Shown: in pieces, positions 53,820 through 64,000 of the stretch
Layout: each line of letters begins with the position of its first letter
How positions within the stretch are numbered: position 1 is the stretch's first letter
Program-made: the position numbers and the translations under genes
Origin: Mangrovibrevibacter kandeliae
GTDB taxonomy: Bacteria > Pseudomonadota > Alphaproteobacteria > Rhizobiales > Rhizobiaceae
NCBI RefSeq assembly: GCF_024519155.1
Contig: NZ_JANIFJ010000001.1
Location: 682,001-746,000 of the forward strand
Reading direction: 5' to 3'
Length of the DNA stretch: 64,000 nt
The notes under the pieces: model-generated
Told to the model about the DNA's origin: nothing
What the model saw: the letters and a program-made list of their open reading frames with translations, nothing else
Database searches by the model: none

Positions 53820-54512
53820 TTACCGCGCGACCGCGTAGCGCAGATGCACCAGGCCATGCGGCCGAGTCGCGGTGGAGAGAAGGCTCAGTTCGGCCTTGCC
53901 CGCCAGCCGCTCGCCGGCGTCGAAGACGCCCTCCACTCCGTCGGCGCCATCGATGGCGGGCGCGATCAGGAGACTGATCTCGTCGACGAGACCTGCAGCC
54001 ATCAGCCGGCCGTTGGTGGCCCCGCCGCCCTCGAGCAGCAGCGTTCGGATGCCGAAATCTCGCTCCAACACTTCGAGCAACGGGTCGATCGACATCGCTT
54101 CGTCCTCCGCGAGGATGTACGAGACGCCAGCGGCAACGAGCCCGGCGAGGTGGCTGTCGGGCACGTCGCGGCCGAGAAGGACGACAACGTGGTCGCCGCC
54201 GATGTCGGGCTTGTCGAACTGCAGCTTGCCCGAGCGGTCGATCGTCACGGCATAGCTGCCGGCATCGCGCCGGGCGATGTGCCGCGGTCGCGGCGGCTGC
54301 GTGCCGGCGCCCGGCGGGTTGGCCTTGGCCTTGGTCATCTCTGCCATGGTCACCCGGCCCACCAGCCAGGCATCGGCGCCGAATTCTTCGTGGATCGCCT
54401 CGTAAACCTCCGACCACGCCTTGCTCGCGCCGTCCGGGCTGGAGGTCCAGCGGCTCGGGTGGATGCGCCCGTCGAGCGAGACGATCATGTGGCAGATGAC
54501 GTGCGGCTTCAT
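53820..54512 (-). CDS. RibD C-terminal domain reductase
   Basis: This 230-residue protein has the dihydrofolate-reductase-like fold of RibD-C: N-terminal HVICHMIVSLDGRIHPSRW, GADAWLVGRVTMAEM, VVVLLGRDVPDSHLAGL and LLLEGGGATNGRLMAAGLVDEISLLIAPAIDG. The last is the NADPH-binding part of the family. Stand-alone members may reduce a pyrimidine-like or other small substrate. No riboflavin genes are near. Confidence 0.85.
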   Translation of the reverse strand: MKPHVICHMIVSLDGRIHPSRWTSSPDGASKAWSEVYEAIHEEFGADAWLVGRVTMAEMTKAKANPPGAGTQPPRPRHIARRDAGSYAVTIDRSGKLQFDKPDIGGDHVVVLLGRDVPDSHLAGLVAAGVSYILAEDEAMSIDPLLEVLERDFGIRTLLLEGGGATNGRLMAAGLVDEISLLIAPAIDGADGVEGVFDAGERLAGKAELSLLSTATRPHGLVHLRYAVAR

Positions 54513-54640
54513 GAGGACCTCCGGTCGATGCGGCCTGAGCCGTCCGGTCGTTCGGCGAGCGCCAGGTGGTGCGGGATGGGTGACGACGGGAGGCTTCGTC
54601 GGGTGCGGCGCCGCAGTTGCCTCGAGCCTTGGCCGGATCG

Positions 54641-55039
54641 TCAGCCGACCTCACCGCCGTAGTCGGCGTCGCTGACCTTCTCCATCCAGGTGACGGCAGA
54701 GCCGTCCTTCATTTCGGCGATGGCGACATGCGACATCGCGCAGTCCGGCGATGCGCCGTGCCAGTGCTTCTCGCCTGGCGCGAACCAGACGACGTCGCCG
54801 GGCCGGATCTCCTGCACCGGGCCGCCCTCGCTCTGCACCCGGCCGAGGCCGGAGACGACGAGCAGCGTCTGACCGAGCGGGTGGGTGTGCCAGGCAGTGC
54901 GCGCGCCCGGCTCGAAGGTGACCGTGGTGCCGCTCAGCGCGCCACTGCCGCTGAACGGCGAGTCGAGGCGCACCGTCCCCGTGAACCAGTCGGCCGGCCC
55001 CGGCTTGGAAGCCGCAAAGCCGCTGCGCTTGATGTCCAT
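54641..55039 (-). CDS. Cupin domain protein
   Basis: This 132-residue cupin has [32 protein letters not shown] as motif 1 (metal His residues, read in parts) and [20 protein letters not shown] as motif 2. It resembles cupins fused to or paired with carboxymuconolactone decarboxylase-like proteins. The ATG at 55039 has GGAGAT upstream. The function is unknown. Confidence 0.85.
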   Translation of the reverse strand: MDIKRSGFAASKPGPADWFTGTVRLDSPFSGSGALSGTTVTFEPGARTAWHTHPLGQTLLVVSGLGRVQSEGGPVQEIRPGDVVWFAPGEKHWHGASPDCAMSHVAIAEMKDGSAVTWMEKVSDADYGGEVG

Positions 55040-55215
55040 GATGGATCTCCGTCGATCGTCTTCGGCATGCCGCATTGGCGACTTGCGACAGCATCTAGCA
55101 ACGGAGCGCGCGCTGGTAAGGCGCTCGACTCATCCGGTCGGATGCCGCCTTTGCCTTCGCTGCCGCCACCTGCCATTCATGCTCCCATGAAGAATCGCAA
55201 TGCAGGCCCGGCCCG

Positions 55216-56346
55216 GTGAAGCTCTCCCCGCAGCAGGACGAGGCGCTGAAGGCCGTCGCGCAGTGGCTCGAGGCGCCGGACAAGCCGATCTTCCGGCTGT
55301 TCGGCTATGCCGGCACGGGCAAGACGACGCTCGCTCGTCACTTCGCCGAGGGGATCGACGGCGCCGTGCAGTTCGCCGCGTTCACCGGCAAGGCGGCACA
55401 GGTGCTGCGCTCGAAGGGCGCCAAGAGCGCCCGCACGCTGCATTCGCTGATCTACCGGCCGCGCGGCGAGGAGACGGTCGAGGACGAGACGGCCGGCACC
55501 TCCCGTGTCTCGCCGACCTTCTCGCTCAACCGCCAGAGCCCGGTCGCCAAGGCCAAGCTCATCGTCGTCGACGAGTGCTCGATGGTCGACGAGGCGCTCG
55601 GGCGCGACCTCCTGTCCTTCGGCACGCCGGTGCTGGTGCTCGGCGATCCCGGGCAGCTGCCGCCGGTCTCCGGCGGCGGCTTCTTCACCGAGGCCGAGCC
55701 GGACTTTCTCCTGACCGAGATCCATCGTCAGGCGCGCGACAACCCGATCATCGATCTCGCGCTCCAGGTGCGCGAGGGCAAGGAGATCATGTATGGCGAC
55801 TACGGCACCGGCGCCCGCGTGATCTCCAAGCGCGACGTCGACCGCGACGCGGTCATGGCGGCCGACCAGGTGCTGGTCGGCACCAACCGCACGCGCCGGC
55901 GCTACAACGCGCGGCTGCGCGAGCTGAAGGGCTTCCAGGGGCCGCTGCCGCTGCCCGGCGACAAGCTGGTGTGCCTGCGCAACGACCCCGCCAAGGGCCT
56001 CCTCAACGGTTCGCTCTGGCAGGTGATGACCGCTTCGCCCGAGACGACCAAGCCCGGCACGAACCTCATCGTGAAGCCCGACGACGACGACATCGACAAG
56101 GGCGCGGCCAAGATCAAGCTCCTGAAGGCCGCCTTCGAGGATCCGGACGCGGACATCCCCTGGGCGACGAAGAAGCGCTTCGACGACTTCGACTACGGCT
56201 ATGCGCTGACCGTGCACAAGGCGCAGGGCTCGCAGTGGAACGACGTGATGCTGTTCGACGAGAGCTTCGCCTTCCGCGACACCCGCGAGCGCTGGCTCTA
56301 CACCGCGATCACCCGCGCCGCCGAGCGGCTGACGATCGTGAAGTGA
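55216..56346 (+). CDS. ATP-dependent RecD-like DNA helicase
   Basis: This 376-residue superfamily 1 helicase has Walker A LFGYAGTGKTTLARHFA, motif Ia FTGKAAQVLRSKGAKSARTLHSLIYRP (two stretches), Walker B IVVDECSMVD, motif III VLGDPGQLPP, motif IV IHRQARDNPII and the UvrD-C2-like end YGYALTVHKAQGSQW and YTAITRAAERL. It is shorter than RecD, like phage Dda and small RecD2-type helicases. The GTG at 55216 begins three residues before the Q motif SPQQDEAL. It probably acts in DNA repair. Confidence 0.9.
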   Translation: MKLSPQQDEALKAVAQWLEAPDKPIFRLFGYAGTGKTTLARHFAEGIDGAVQFAAFTGKAAQVLRSKGAKSARTLHSLIYRPRGEETVEDETAGTSRVSPTFSLNRQSPVAKAKLIVVDECSMVDEALGRDLLSFGTPVLVLGDPGQLPPVSGGGFFTEAEPDFLLTEIHRQARDNPIIDLALQVREGKEIMYGDYGTGARVISKRDVDRDAVMAADQVLVGTNRTRRRYNARLRELKGFQGPLPLPGDKLVCLRNDPAKGLLNGSLWQVMTASPETTKPGTNLIVKPDDDDIDKGAAKIKLLKAAFEDPDADIPWATKKRFDDFDYGYALTVHKAQGSQWNDVMLFDESFAFRDTRERWLYTAITRAAERLTIVK

Positions 56347-56398
56347 TGCCGGCGCGGCGGGAGATCCGTGCGCGCCGGCATGCTGCGGCTGGGACCGC

Positions 56399-57592
56399 TC
56401 AGCAGCCCTGCGCCGACAGGTAGGCCCGCCGGTTCTCGACCCGATCGAGCTTGATCGAGCAGCTGCCGTCGATCTTGGCGGTGTCTCCGGCGACGAGCTC
56501 ACGCCGTCCGCTGCCGACGACGAAGAGGGTCGCGCCATTGTCGTGGGTGGCCGAGACGAAGACCTTCTGCGAGCCGAAGCTGCGGGTCTGGCCCGTCTGC
56601 AGGCCATCGCCGCCCGACGCGTCGACCGCGGCCGCGCCCTTGTCAGGGGTCTGACCGCCATCGCCCGGCGCCGGCTGCGCGGCTGCTGCCTGACCCGCCG
56701 CGGTGGCGCCGGTGTCTCCTCCTGCGCGCGGATCGCTCTGCTGGGCTGCCGGCTGTGTGGACGAGGGCTGGTCCGCCGGCTGCGCCTGATCTGCGCCCGT
56801 ATTGCCGTGCTGGCCCCCGTCGCATCCGGCGCCTGTGAGCTCGGCTGCGCCGGTCTCGATCGCCGTCAGCGTCACCCTGCAGCCGTTGCCGGCATCGATC
56901 GCCGAACCGACGGCGACACGCTGCCGGCTGCCGCCGCTCGGCACCAGCCAAGCGCCGTTTGCGTCGAGGCCCGAGACGAAGACGCGGGTCGATCCCAAGG
57001 CGGCCACGCTGCCCGTCGCTGCGCTCGCCTGTGTCCCGGTCCCGGGACTGGCGCTCTGGCCGGTGGCTGCCGGCTGCCCGCTCGCCGGCTCGGGAGATGA
57101 TGCGCGCCCGGCCGTACCGGCGGACGGCGAGGCGGGCGACTGCGATCCGGAGCCAAGCGAGGCAAGCCTCTGGTCGACCGTGTCGAGCCGCTGGCCGAGC
57201 TGTTTCACCGCCTCGCCCAGCGCCGTCAGCTGCTGGGTCACCGGCTGCAGTGCCTGCTGCTGCTGTTCCGCCGAAGCCTCTAGTGCGTCGCCGCGTTTGC
57301 CGAGATTCTGCGCCAGCTGGTCGAGCTTTCCGTTGAGGGCCGCAAGCCCCTCGGAGGGGTCGGGCAGGGTGCCGACATGGTCGGCCAGCGACTTGGTCTG
57401 ATCGCCGATCGCGGTCACCTGCGACTTGAGATCGGCGAGCGGCGCCTCCAGCCCTCCGACCCGGGTGCCGACCGCGTCGATGCGCTGCGACAGGCTGGCT
57501 TCGACGTCCGCGACGTCCGGTCCGAGCATCCAGCCGATGAGGAAGCCGACGAAGCCGGCGATCAGAAACGGAATGAACCGCGTTGCAGTCAT
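56399..57592 (-). CDS. Membrane-anchored coiled-coil protein with a duplicated Cys-pair module
   Basis: This 397-residue protein has an N-terminal membrane anchor (residues 6-24), a coiled coil (about 30-148), then Ser/Ala/Gly/Gln-rich linkers and two 58-residue modules at 200-257 and 340-397. The modules align without gaps: [19 protein letters not shown] and [19 protein letters not shown], each with two Cys 19 positions apart (C238/C257, C378/C397), probably disulfides in the periplasm. The ATG at 57592 has GGGAGAG upstream. I recognise no family. It is convergent with the helicase gene. Confidence 0.75.
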   Translation of the reverse strand: MTATRFIPFLIAGFVGFLIGWMLGPDVADVEASLSQRIDAVGTRVGGLEAPLADLKSQVTAIGDQTKSLADHVGTLPDPSEGLAALNGKLDQLAQNLGKRGDALEASAEQQQQALQPVTQQLTALGEAVKQLGQRLDTVDQRLASLGSGSQSPASPSAGTAGRASSPEPASGQPAATGQSASPGTGTQASAATGSVAALGSTRVFVSGLDANGAWLVPSGGSRQRVAVGSAIDAGNGCRVTLTAIETGAAELTGAGCDGGQHGNTGADQAQPADQPSSTQPAAQQSDPRAGGDTGATAAGQAAAAQPAPGDGGQTPDKGAAAVDASGGDGLQTGQTRSFGSQKVFVSATHDNGATLFVVGSGRRELVAGDTAKIDGSCSIKLDRVENRRAYLSAQGC

Positions 57593-57775
57593 GGTGCCTC
57601 TCTCCCGTGCGGGCCGGTTGGCCCGGCCTTCGCCGCAAGAGTGCGTCAGGAGCCGGAGGCGCGGCAAGCGATCTTTCGGCAGCAGCGGCACACGGCACGG
57701 CCATGGCCTCGCGGGCGCTGGCGGGAGCGCGCGCGGCGCGCTATCTCCGCCGCACCCGTTCCCAGGATGCACCGC

Positions 57776-58522
57776 ATGCCGACCGAGCTGTCCGTCAACC
57801 TCAACGCCGTCGCCATGCTGCGCAACCGTCGCGACCTGCCATGGCCGAGCGTCACCGGCATGGGCCGCATCGCGCTCGAAGCCGGTGCCCACGGCCTGAC
57901 GGTGCATCCGCGGCCCGACCAGCGCCACATCCGCTTCTCCGATCTCGCGGATCTGCGCCAGCTGATCGATGCCGAATTTCCTGACGCCGAGTTCAACATC
58001 GAAGGCTACCCGTCGGCCGAGTTCCTGGCCTTGATCGAACCGATCCGGCCGGAACAGGTGACCCTCGTCCCGGACGATCCGCGCCAGGCGACCTCCGACC
58101 ACGGCTGGAACTTCGCCGAGCAGGGCGAGCAGCTGAAGCCGATCGTCGAGCGGCTGAAGGGGAGAGGGGCGCGCGTCTCGCTCTTTGCCGACGCGGATGC
58201 CGCGCAGATGCCGGCGGCCGCCGCGACGGGCGCCGACCGCATCGAGCTCTACACCGGCCCCTATGGCGGCACCTTCGATGATCCCGAGGCCGCGGCGCGT
58301 GAGGTGCAGCGGCTGGGTCTTGCCGCCGATGCGGCTGTAGCCGAGGGGCTCGGCGTCAATGCCGGGCACGATCTGACGGTTGCCAATCTGCCGGCCCTGG
58401 TGCGCCGCATTCCCGATCTCGCCGAGGTGTCGATCGGCCATGGGCTGATCGCCGATGCCTTGGAGCATGGCATGGCCGGAACCGTGCGGCGCTTTCTCGA
58501 GGCCTGCGGACACGCCGGCTGA
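57776..58522 (+). CDS. pdxJ: Pyridoxine 5'-phosphate synthase
   Basis: This 248-residue TIM-barrel enzyme has [21 protein letters not shown], the [17 protein letters not shown] active-site strand, [35 protein letters not shown] and [12 protein letters not shown], and [14 protein letters not shown] near the end, all diagnostic of PdxJ. It forms pyridoxine phosphate from deoxyxylulose phosphate and aminoacetone phosphate. Either ATG, 57767 or 57776, may start; the second has AGG at the right distance. Confidence 0.95.
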   Translation: MPTELSVNLNAVAMLRNRRDLPWPSVTGMGRIALEAGAHGLTVHPRPDQRHIRFSDLADLRQLIDAEFPDAEFNIEGYPSAEFLALIEPIRPEQVTLVPDDPRQATSDHGWNFAEQGEQLKPIVERLKGRGARVSLFADADAAQMPAAAATGADRIELYTGPYGGTFDDPEAAAREVQRLGLAADAAVAEGLGVNAGHDLTVANLPALVRRIPDLAEVSIGHGLIADALEHGMAGTVRRFLEACGHAG

Positions 58523-58729
58523 GACCTCCCGTGTCCGTCCGGCGGTTCCACGCTTCGCTTCCGGAGCGCTTGGGAGCCAACCGGGATCATCCCGTCGGGA
58601 TGGCCTGGCCCTCCGAGTTGGCCGCAAGCCGAGCATCCCCAACGTGAGCCGCCTCGACCGCGCCCGTCTCGGCTGCGCACCCGATCTTGCGCCGAGACTT
58701 GCAGCTTGATCTCGATGCCGATAAAGGAG

Positions 58730-58750
58730 CGTACCGTACGTTACGGTACG
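58730..58750. promoter_or_regulatory. Palindromic operator before the TetR-ilvC operon
   Basis: CGTACCGTA (58730-58738) and TACGGTACG (58742-58750) are perfect inverted repeats with a 3-base spacer. The site lies 21 bases upstream of the TetR start, so autoregulation is likely, and with it control of ilvC. Confidence 0.7.
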
Positions 58751-58766
58751 GCTGGAGGGTGTTTGA

Positions 58767-60470
<1,704 letters not shown>

Positions 60471-60496
60471 GGTCTTCACCGACGGGTCGAGGTGAG

Positions 60497-60525
60497 AGAG
60501 CCGGCGTCCCGCGCCGGCTCTTTTT
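60497..60525 (+). terminator. Rho-independent terminator after ilvC
   Basis: AGAGCCGGCG (60497-60506) and CGCCGGCTCT (60512-60521) form a perfect 10-base stem with a 5-base loop, followed by a T-run (60521-60525), 26 bases after the ilvC stop. Confidence 0.9.
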
Positions 60526-60712
60526 CGTTCGACCTGCGAGGGGCGGCACCCTCCCGAGCGGCGATCGTTCACGTCCGGGTTAGCCGCCTCCGTTGGCCGA
60601 TGCCGCCGACCGCCGTGCAACCTGATATTGCTTTCGATCCATCCGATAGCGTTACCGCTTTCGCAACCAATTCGGCTCACACTTCCGATCTGATACCACG
60701 CGGAGGTCGACC

Positions 60713-61135
60713 ATGACCGCTCTACCCAGCATGGAGCCCGACGGTGCCGAGCGTCGCACCGCCCTGCGCACGCGCACGCTCAAGCGCGCCAAGATCCTGT
60801 TCAACAATCACTTCTCGACGATCGACTGCATCGTCCGCAACATCTCCGACACCGGCGCCCTCTTGACCCTGGACGAGTCGGTGCACCTCCCGAAGGCCTT
60901 CGACGTGCGCGTCGGCGAGGAGAAGGACCATCGACCGGCCAAGCTCGTCTACCGCCGGGGCATGTTCGCGGGCATCCGCTTCACCGACATCGACGAGGAG
61001 GCCGGCCCTTCGCAGCCGGCTGCCTCGCCTGGCCCTGCGGCGGCGCCCTCGGTCGAGTTCGCTCCCTCCGAGATCGTCCGGATCCAGCATCGCGTGCTGC
61101 CGGCCGCCCTGCGGCGCAACTTCGCCTGGTTCTGA
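60713..61135 (+). CDS. PilZ domain protein
   Basis: This 140-residue protein has a PilZ domain: ERRTALRTRTLKRAKI provides the RxxxR-type c-di-GMP arginines and IVRNISDTGALLTLDE the second motif ([D/N]xSxxG). VYRRGMFAGIRFTD closes the barrel. A Pro/Ala linker and short C-terminal tail (VLPAALRRNFAW) follow. It probably senses cyclic di-GMP. The ATG at 60713 has GGAGG upstream. Confidence 0.88.
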   Translation: MTALPSMEPDGAERRTALRTRTLKRAKILFNNHFSTIDCIVRNISDTGALLTLDESVHLPKAFDVRVGEEKDHRPAKLVYRRGMFAGIRFTDIDEEAGPSQPAASPGPAAAPSVEFAPSEIVRIQHRVLPAALRRNFAWF

Positions 61136-61144
61136 TCGAGCGTC

Positions 61145-61171
61145 GACGCGGCGGCCGTGCGCCGCCGCGTC
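61145..61171. terminator. Perfect GC hairpin between convergent PilZ and protease genes
   Basis: GACGCGGCGGC (61145-61155) and GCCGCCGCGTC (61161-61171) form a perfect 11-base stem with a 5-base loop, just after the PilZ stop. There is no T-run. It may terminate both convergent transcripts with a factor. Confidence 0.45.
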
Positions 61172-61305
61172 CTGACGCGATCGATGCGCGGCCGCTTGCG
61201 ACCGGCGACGCTCCGACACCGGCCGCGCGGCGCGAGGGTCGCCGGTCATGCAGCGCGAGCCACTCCGGATGGATGCCGAGCCAGAGGGCACACCCAGGCC
61301 TGCGC

Positions 61306-62016
61306 TCAATCCTTCAGGATCAGCCGATCGCCGCTGAACTCGAAGCCGGATAGCTGCGACAGGAAGCTCATTCCGAGGAGGCTCTCGCCGAGCGCGTTGT
61401 TCTCCATCACCGTCGCCTCGACGTCCCGCCGCTCGATCCCGCCGATGGCGATGCTGTCCAGCCGGAGCCGTGCGGCGCGCGCCACGCCGTTCGCGGTCAT
61501 CACCCGATCGACGAAGCGCAACTGAGCCGTGTCGATGCCGATCTGTTCGGCGACGTTCCGGTCGAGCGCGACGGTGCTGGCGCCGGTGTCGACCAGAAAC
61601 GTCACGCTCCGCCCGTCGACCTTCGCGTCGAGATGGAAGTGGCCGTCGCGGCCGCGCGTCACCATCAGTTCGCGCCCGTCGCCTCCGGCGGTCTCGACCG
61701 CCCGCCCGGGCACAAGGACGGCCAGCATTCGGTTTCCGACGAACTGCAGGTCGTCTTTGAACGCGTAGAAACCGATCAGGACGAGGAAGGCGAGGGTCCA
61801 GATCAGGAGGTTGCGCAGGGCGGCGCCGAGGTTCGCTCGGGCCGCGGCGATCACTCCGCCGCCGAGCACCGCGGCCCAGATGCCGTAATAGACCAGCCGC
61901 GCATTGTCCTGCTGCTGCAGCCCGGCGAACACGCCGTCGGCATCCGGCGAGGTCATCAGCAGTGCAGCGACGGCGCAGATCGCGATGAGCCCGATGAGGA
62001 TGGCGAGCGCGCGCAT
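61306..62016 (-). CDS. Membrane-anchored retropepsin-like aspartic protease (TIGR02281 type)
   Basis: This 236-residue protein has three hydrophobic segments in the first 85 residues, then a clan AA protease domain with catalytic VTFLVDTGASTVALD and the matching LLGMSFLSQLSGFEF close to the C-terminus. The active site would lie in the periplasm. The substrate is unknown. It starts 4 bases after the DUF1289 gene and is therefore coupled to it. Confidence 0.9.
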   Translation of the reverse strand: MRALAILIGLIAICAVAALLMTSPDADGVFAGLQQQDNARLVYYGIWAAVLGGGVIAAARANLGAALRNLLIWTLAFLVLIGFYAFKDDLQFVGNRMLAVLVPGRAVETAGGDGRELMVTRGRDGHFHLDAKVDGRSVTFLVDTGASTVALDRNVAEQIGIDTAQLRFVDRVMTANGVARAARLRLDSIAIGGIERRDVEATVMENNALGESLLGMSFLSQLSGFEFSGDRLILKD

Positions 62017-62020
62017 TCTT

Positions 62021-62200
62021 TCAGCCCTCCGCCTTCGGCCGGACCAGCCGGTTCGGCAGGTCGGCCAGCACGGCGCGGCGCCCGGCTTCGGTCAGCCGCG
62101 TCCAGCTCGCGATCTCCTCGATCGTGCGCCGGCAACCCCTGCAGAGCCCCGATGCGGGGTCGATCACGCAGACGCGGGTGCAGGGACTGTCGATCGCCAT
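62021..62200 (-). CDS. DUF1289 small Cys-rich protein
   Basis: This 59-residue protein begins MAIDSPCTRVCVIDPASGLC, followed by RGCRRTIEEIASW. The four Cys in C-x3-C and C-x2-C pairs and the WxxLxxxxR-like end (TRLTEAGRRAVLADLP) are typical of DUF1289 (possible zinc or iron-sulfur binding). It is followed by the aspartic protease gene after 4 bases. It is too short for default gene detection but fully supported by the family pattern. Confidence 0.88.
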   Translation of the reverse strand: MAIDSPCTRVCVIDPASGLCRGCRRTIEEIASWTRLTEAGRRAVLADLPNRLVRPKAEG

Positions 62201-62276
62201 CCGGACTCTTTTCCTCGCCGCGCCCGGAGCGGACGCCTCGCATAGGTATGCCGGACGGGACGAGGCGCAACCAGCC

Positions 62277-63788
<1,512 letters not shown>

Positions 63789-63971
63789 CGCGACAGGGCT
63801 GCCTTCAACGCACGGGGACCAGACAGGCGCATCCTCTTTCGGAATGTTTAAATATTTGGCTTAAGAAACGGACAATGCGGGCAATACCCGTCCGTGCGCC
63901 CGATAGCGCGGCGCCGCTCCGTCGCAGGGCGTCGGGAAAGATGCTAACGGTCCTGCGAAGGGGATGGGCAC

Positions 63972-64000
63972 ATGGACCGGTTGGACAAGAAGATCTTGAG
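63972..64000 (+). CDS. Start of an Lrp/AsnC family regulator (cut by window end)
   Basis: An ATG at 63972 with AAGGGGA upstream opens MDRLDKKIL, the typical first residues of Lrp/AsnC regulators. Only nine codons are visible, so this is a probable assignment. The preceding 183 bases contain an A/T-rich segment (GTTTAAATATTTGGC at about 63845) that may hold promoters for this gene and the divergent kinase. Confidence 0.5.

Overview
The window is about 64 kb of high-GC, densely packed bacterial chromosome. Gene content and order (serB/miaA divergent next to ilvB, smoEFGK-mtlK polyol genes, a full phn C-P lyase set with a TIGR03308-type acetyltransferase, DUF1045 and DUF1289 proteins) point to an alphaproteobacterium of the Hyphomicrobiales (Rhizobiales). 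I cannot name the genus. I saw no rRNA, tRNA, IS element, phage gene or CRISPR array. No gene-free stretch is longer than about 260 bases.

Region 1 (1-21.4 kb) is an accessory catabolic island. It holds the 3' end of a D-tartrate dehydratase, a tartrate/D-malate type dehydrogenase, a split chromate-type transporter, a tripartite tricarboxylate transporter (tctCBA) followed by an MmgE/PrpD enzyme and an SDR, an ABC importer for an unknown anion-like solute, a GntR/FCD regulator, two more MmgE/PrpD enzymes with an isopropylmalate-dehydrogenase-like enzyme, and a haloacetate-dehalogenase-like hydrolase translationally coupled to a four-domain rhodanese, divergent from a PdxA-like dehydrogenase. 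Four intergenic regions carry copies of one inverted-repeat motif built on TTGTC/GACAA. This suggests that the island is one regulon, probably of the resident GntR protein.

Region 2 (21.5-34.1 kb): a succinate-semialdehyde dehydrogenase, an MFS exporter, then a SorC regulator and a polyol operon (binding protein, two permeases, ATPase, sorbitol dehydrogenase, mannitol dehydrogenase, FGGY kinase). A strong hairpin follows the binding-protein gene.

Region 3 (34.1-46.8 kb): the phosphonate region. phnG-H-I-J-(unknown ORF)-K-L-acetyltransferase and phnC-D-E-DUF1045-phnM-phnN lie on the minus strand. phnF and a PHP-domain hydrolase diverge. Two Pho-box-like arrays of 11-bp direct repeats and a palindromic operator indicate control by phosphate limitation plus PhnF. 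An unrecognised 106-codon gene is inserted between phnJ and phnK with 4-base overlaps on both sides.

Region 4 (46.9-64 kb): core metabolism. serB and miaA diverge. ilvB is preceded by a leader peptide and attenuator. ilvB and ilvN are separated by an opposite-strand Pro/Ala-rich exported protein. Then follow a LysE exporter, a RibD-C reductase, a cupin, a RecD-like helicase, a membrane-anchored protein with a duplicated Cys-pair module, pdxJ, a TetR-ilvC pair with a palindromic operator, a PilZ protein, an aspartic protease, a DUF1289 protein, a sensor kinase, and the start of an Lrp/AsnC-type gene.
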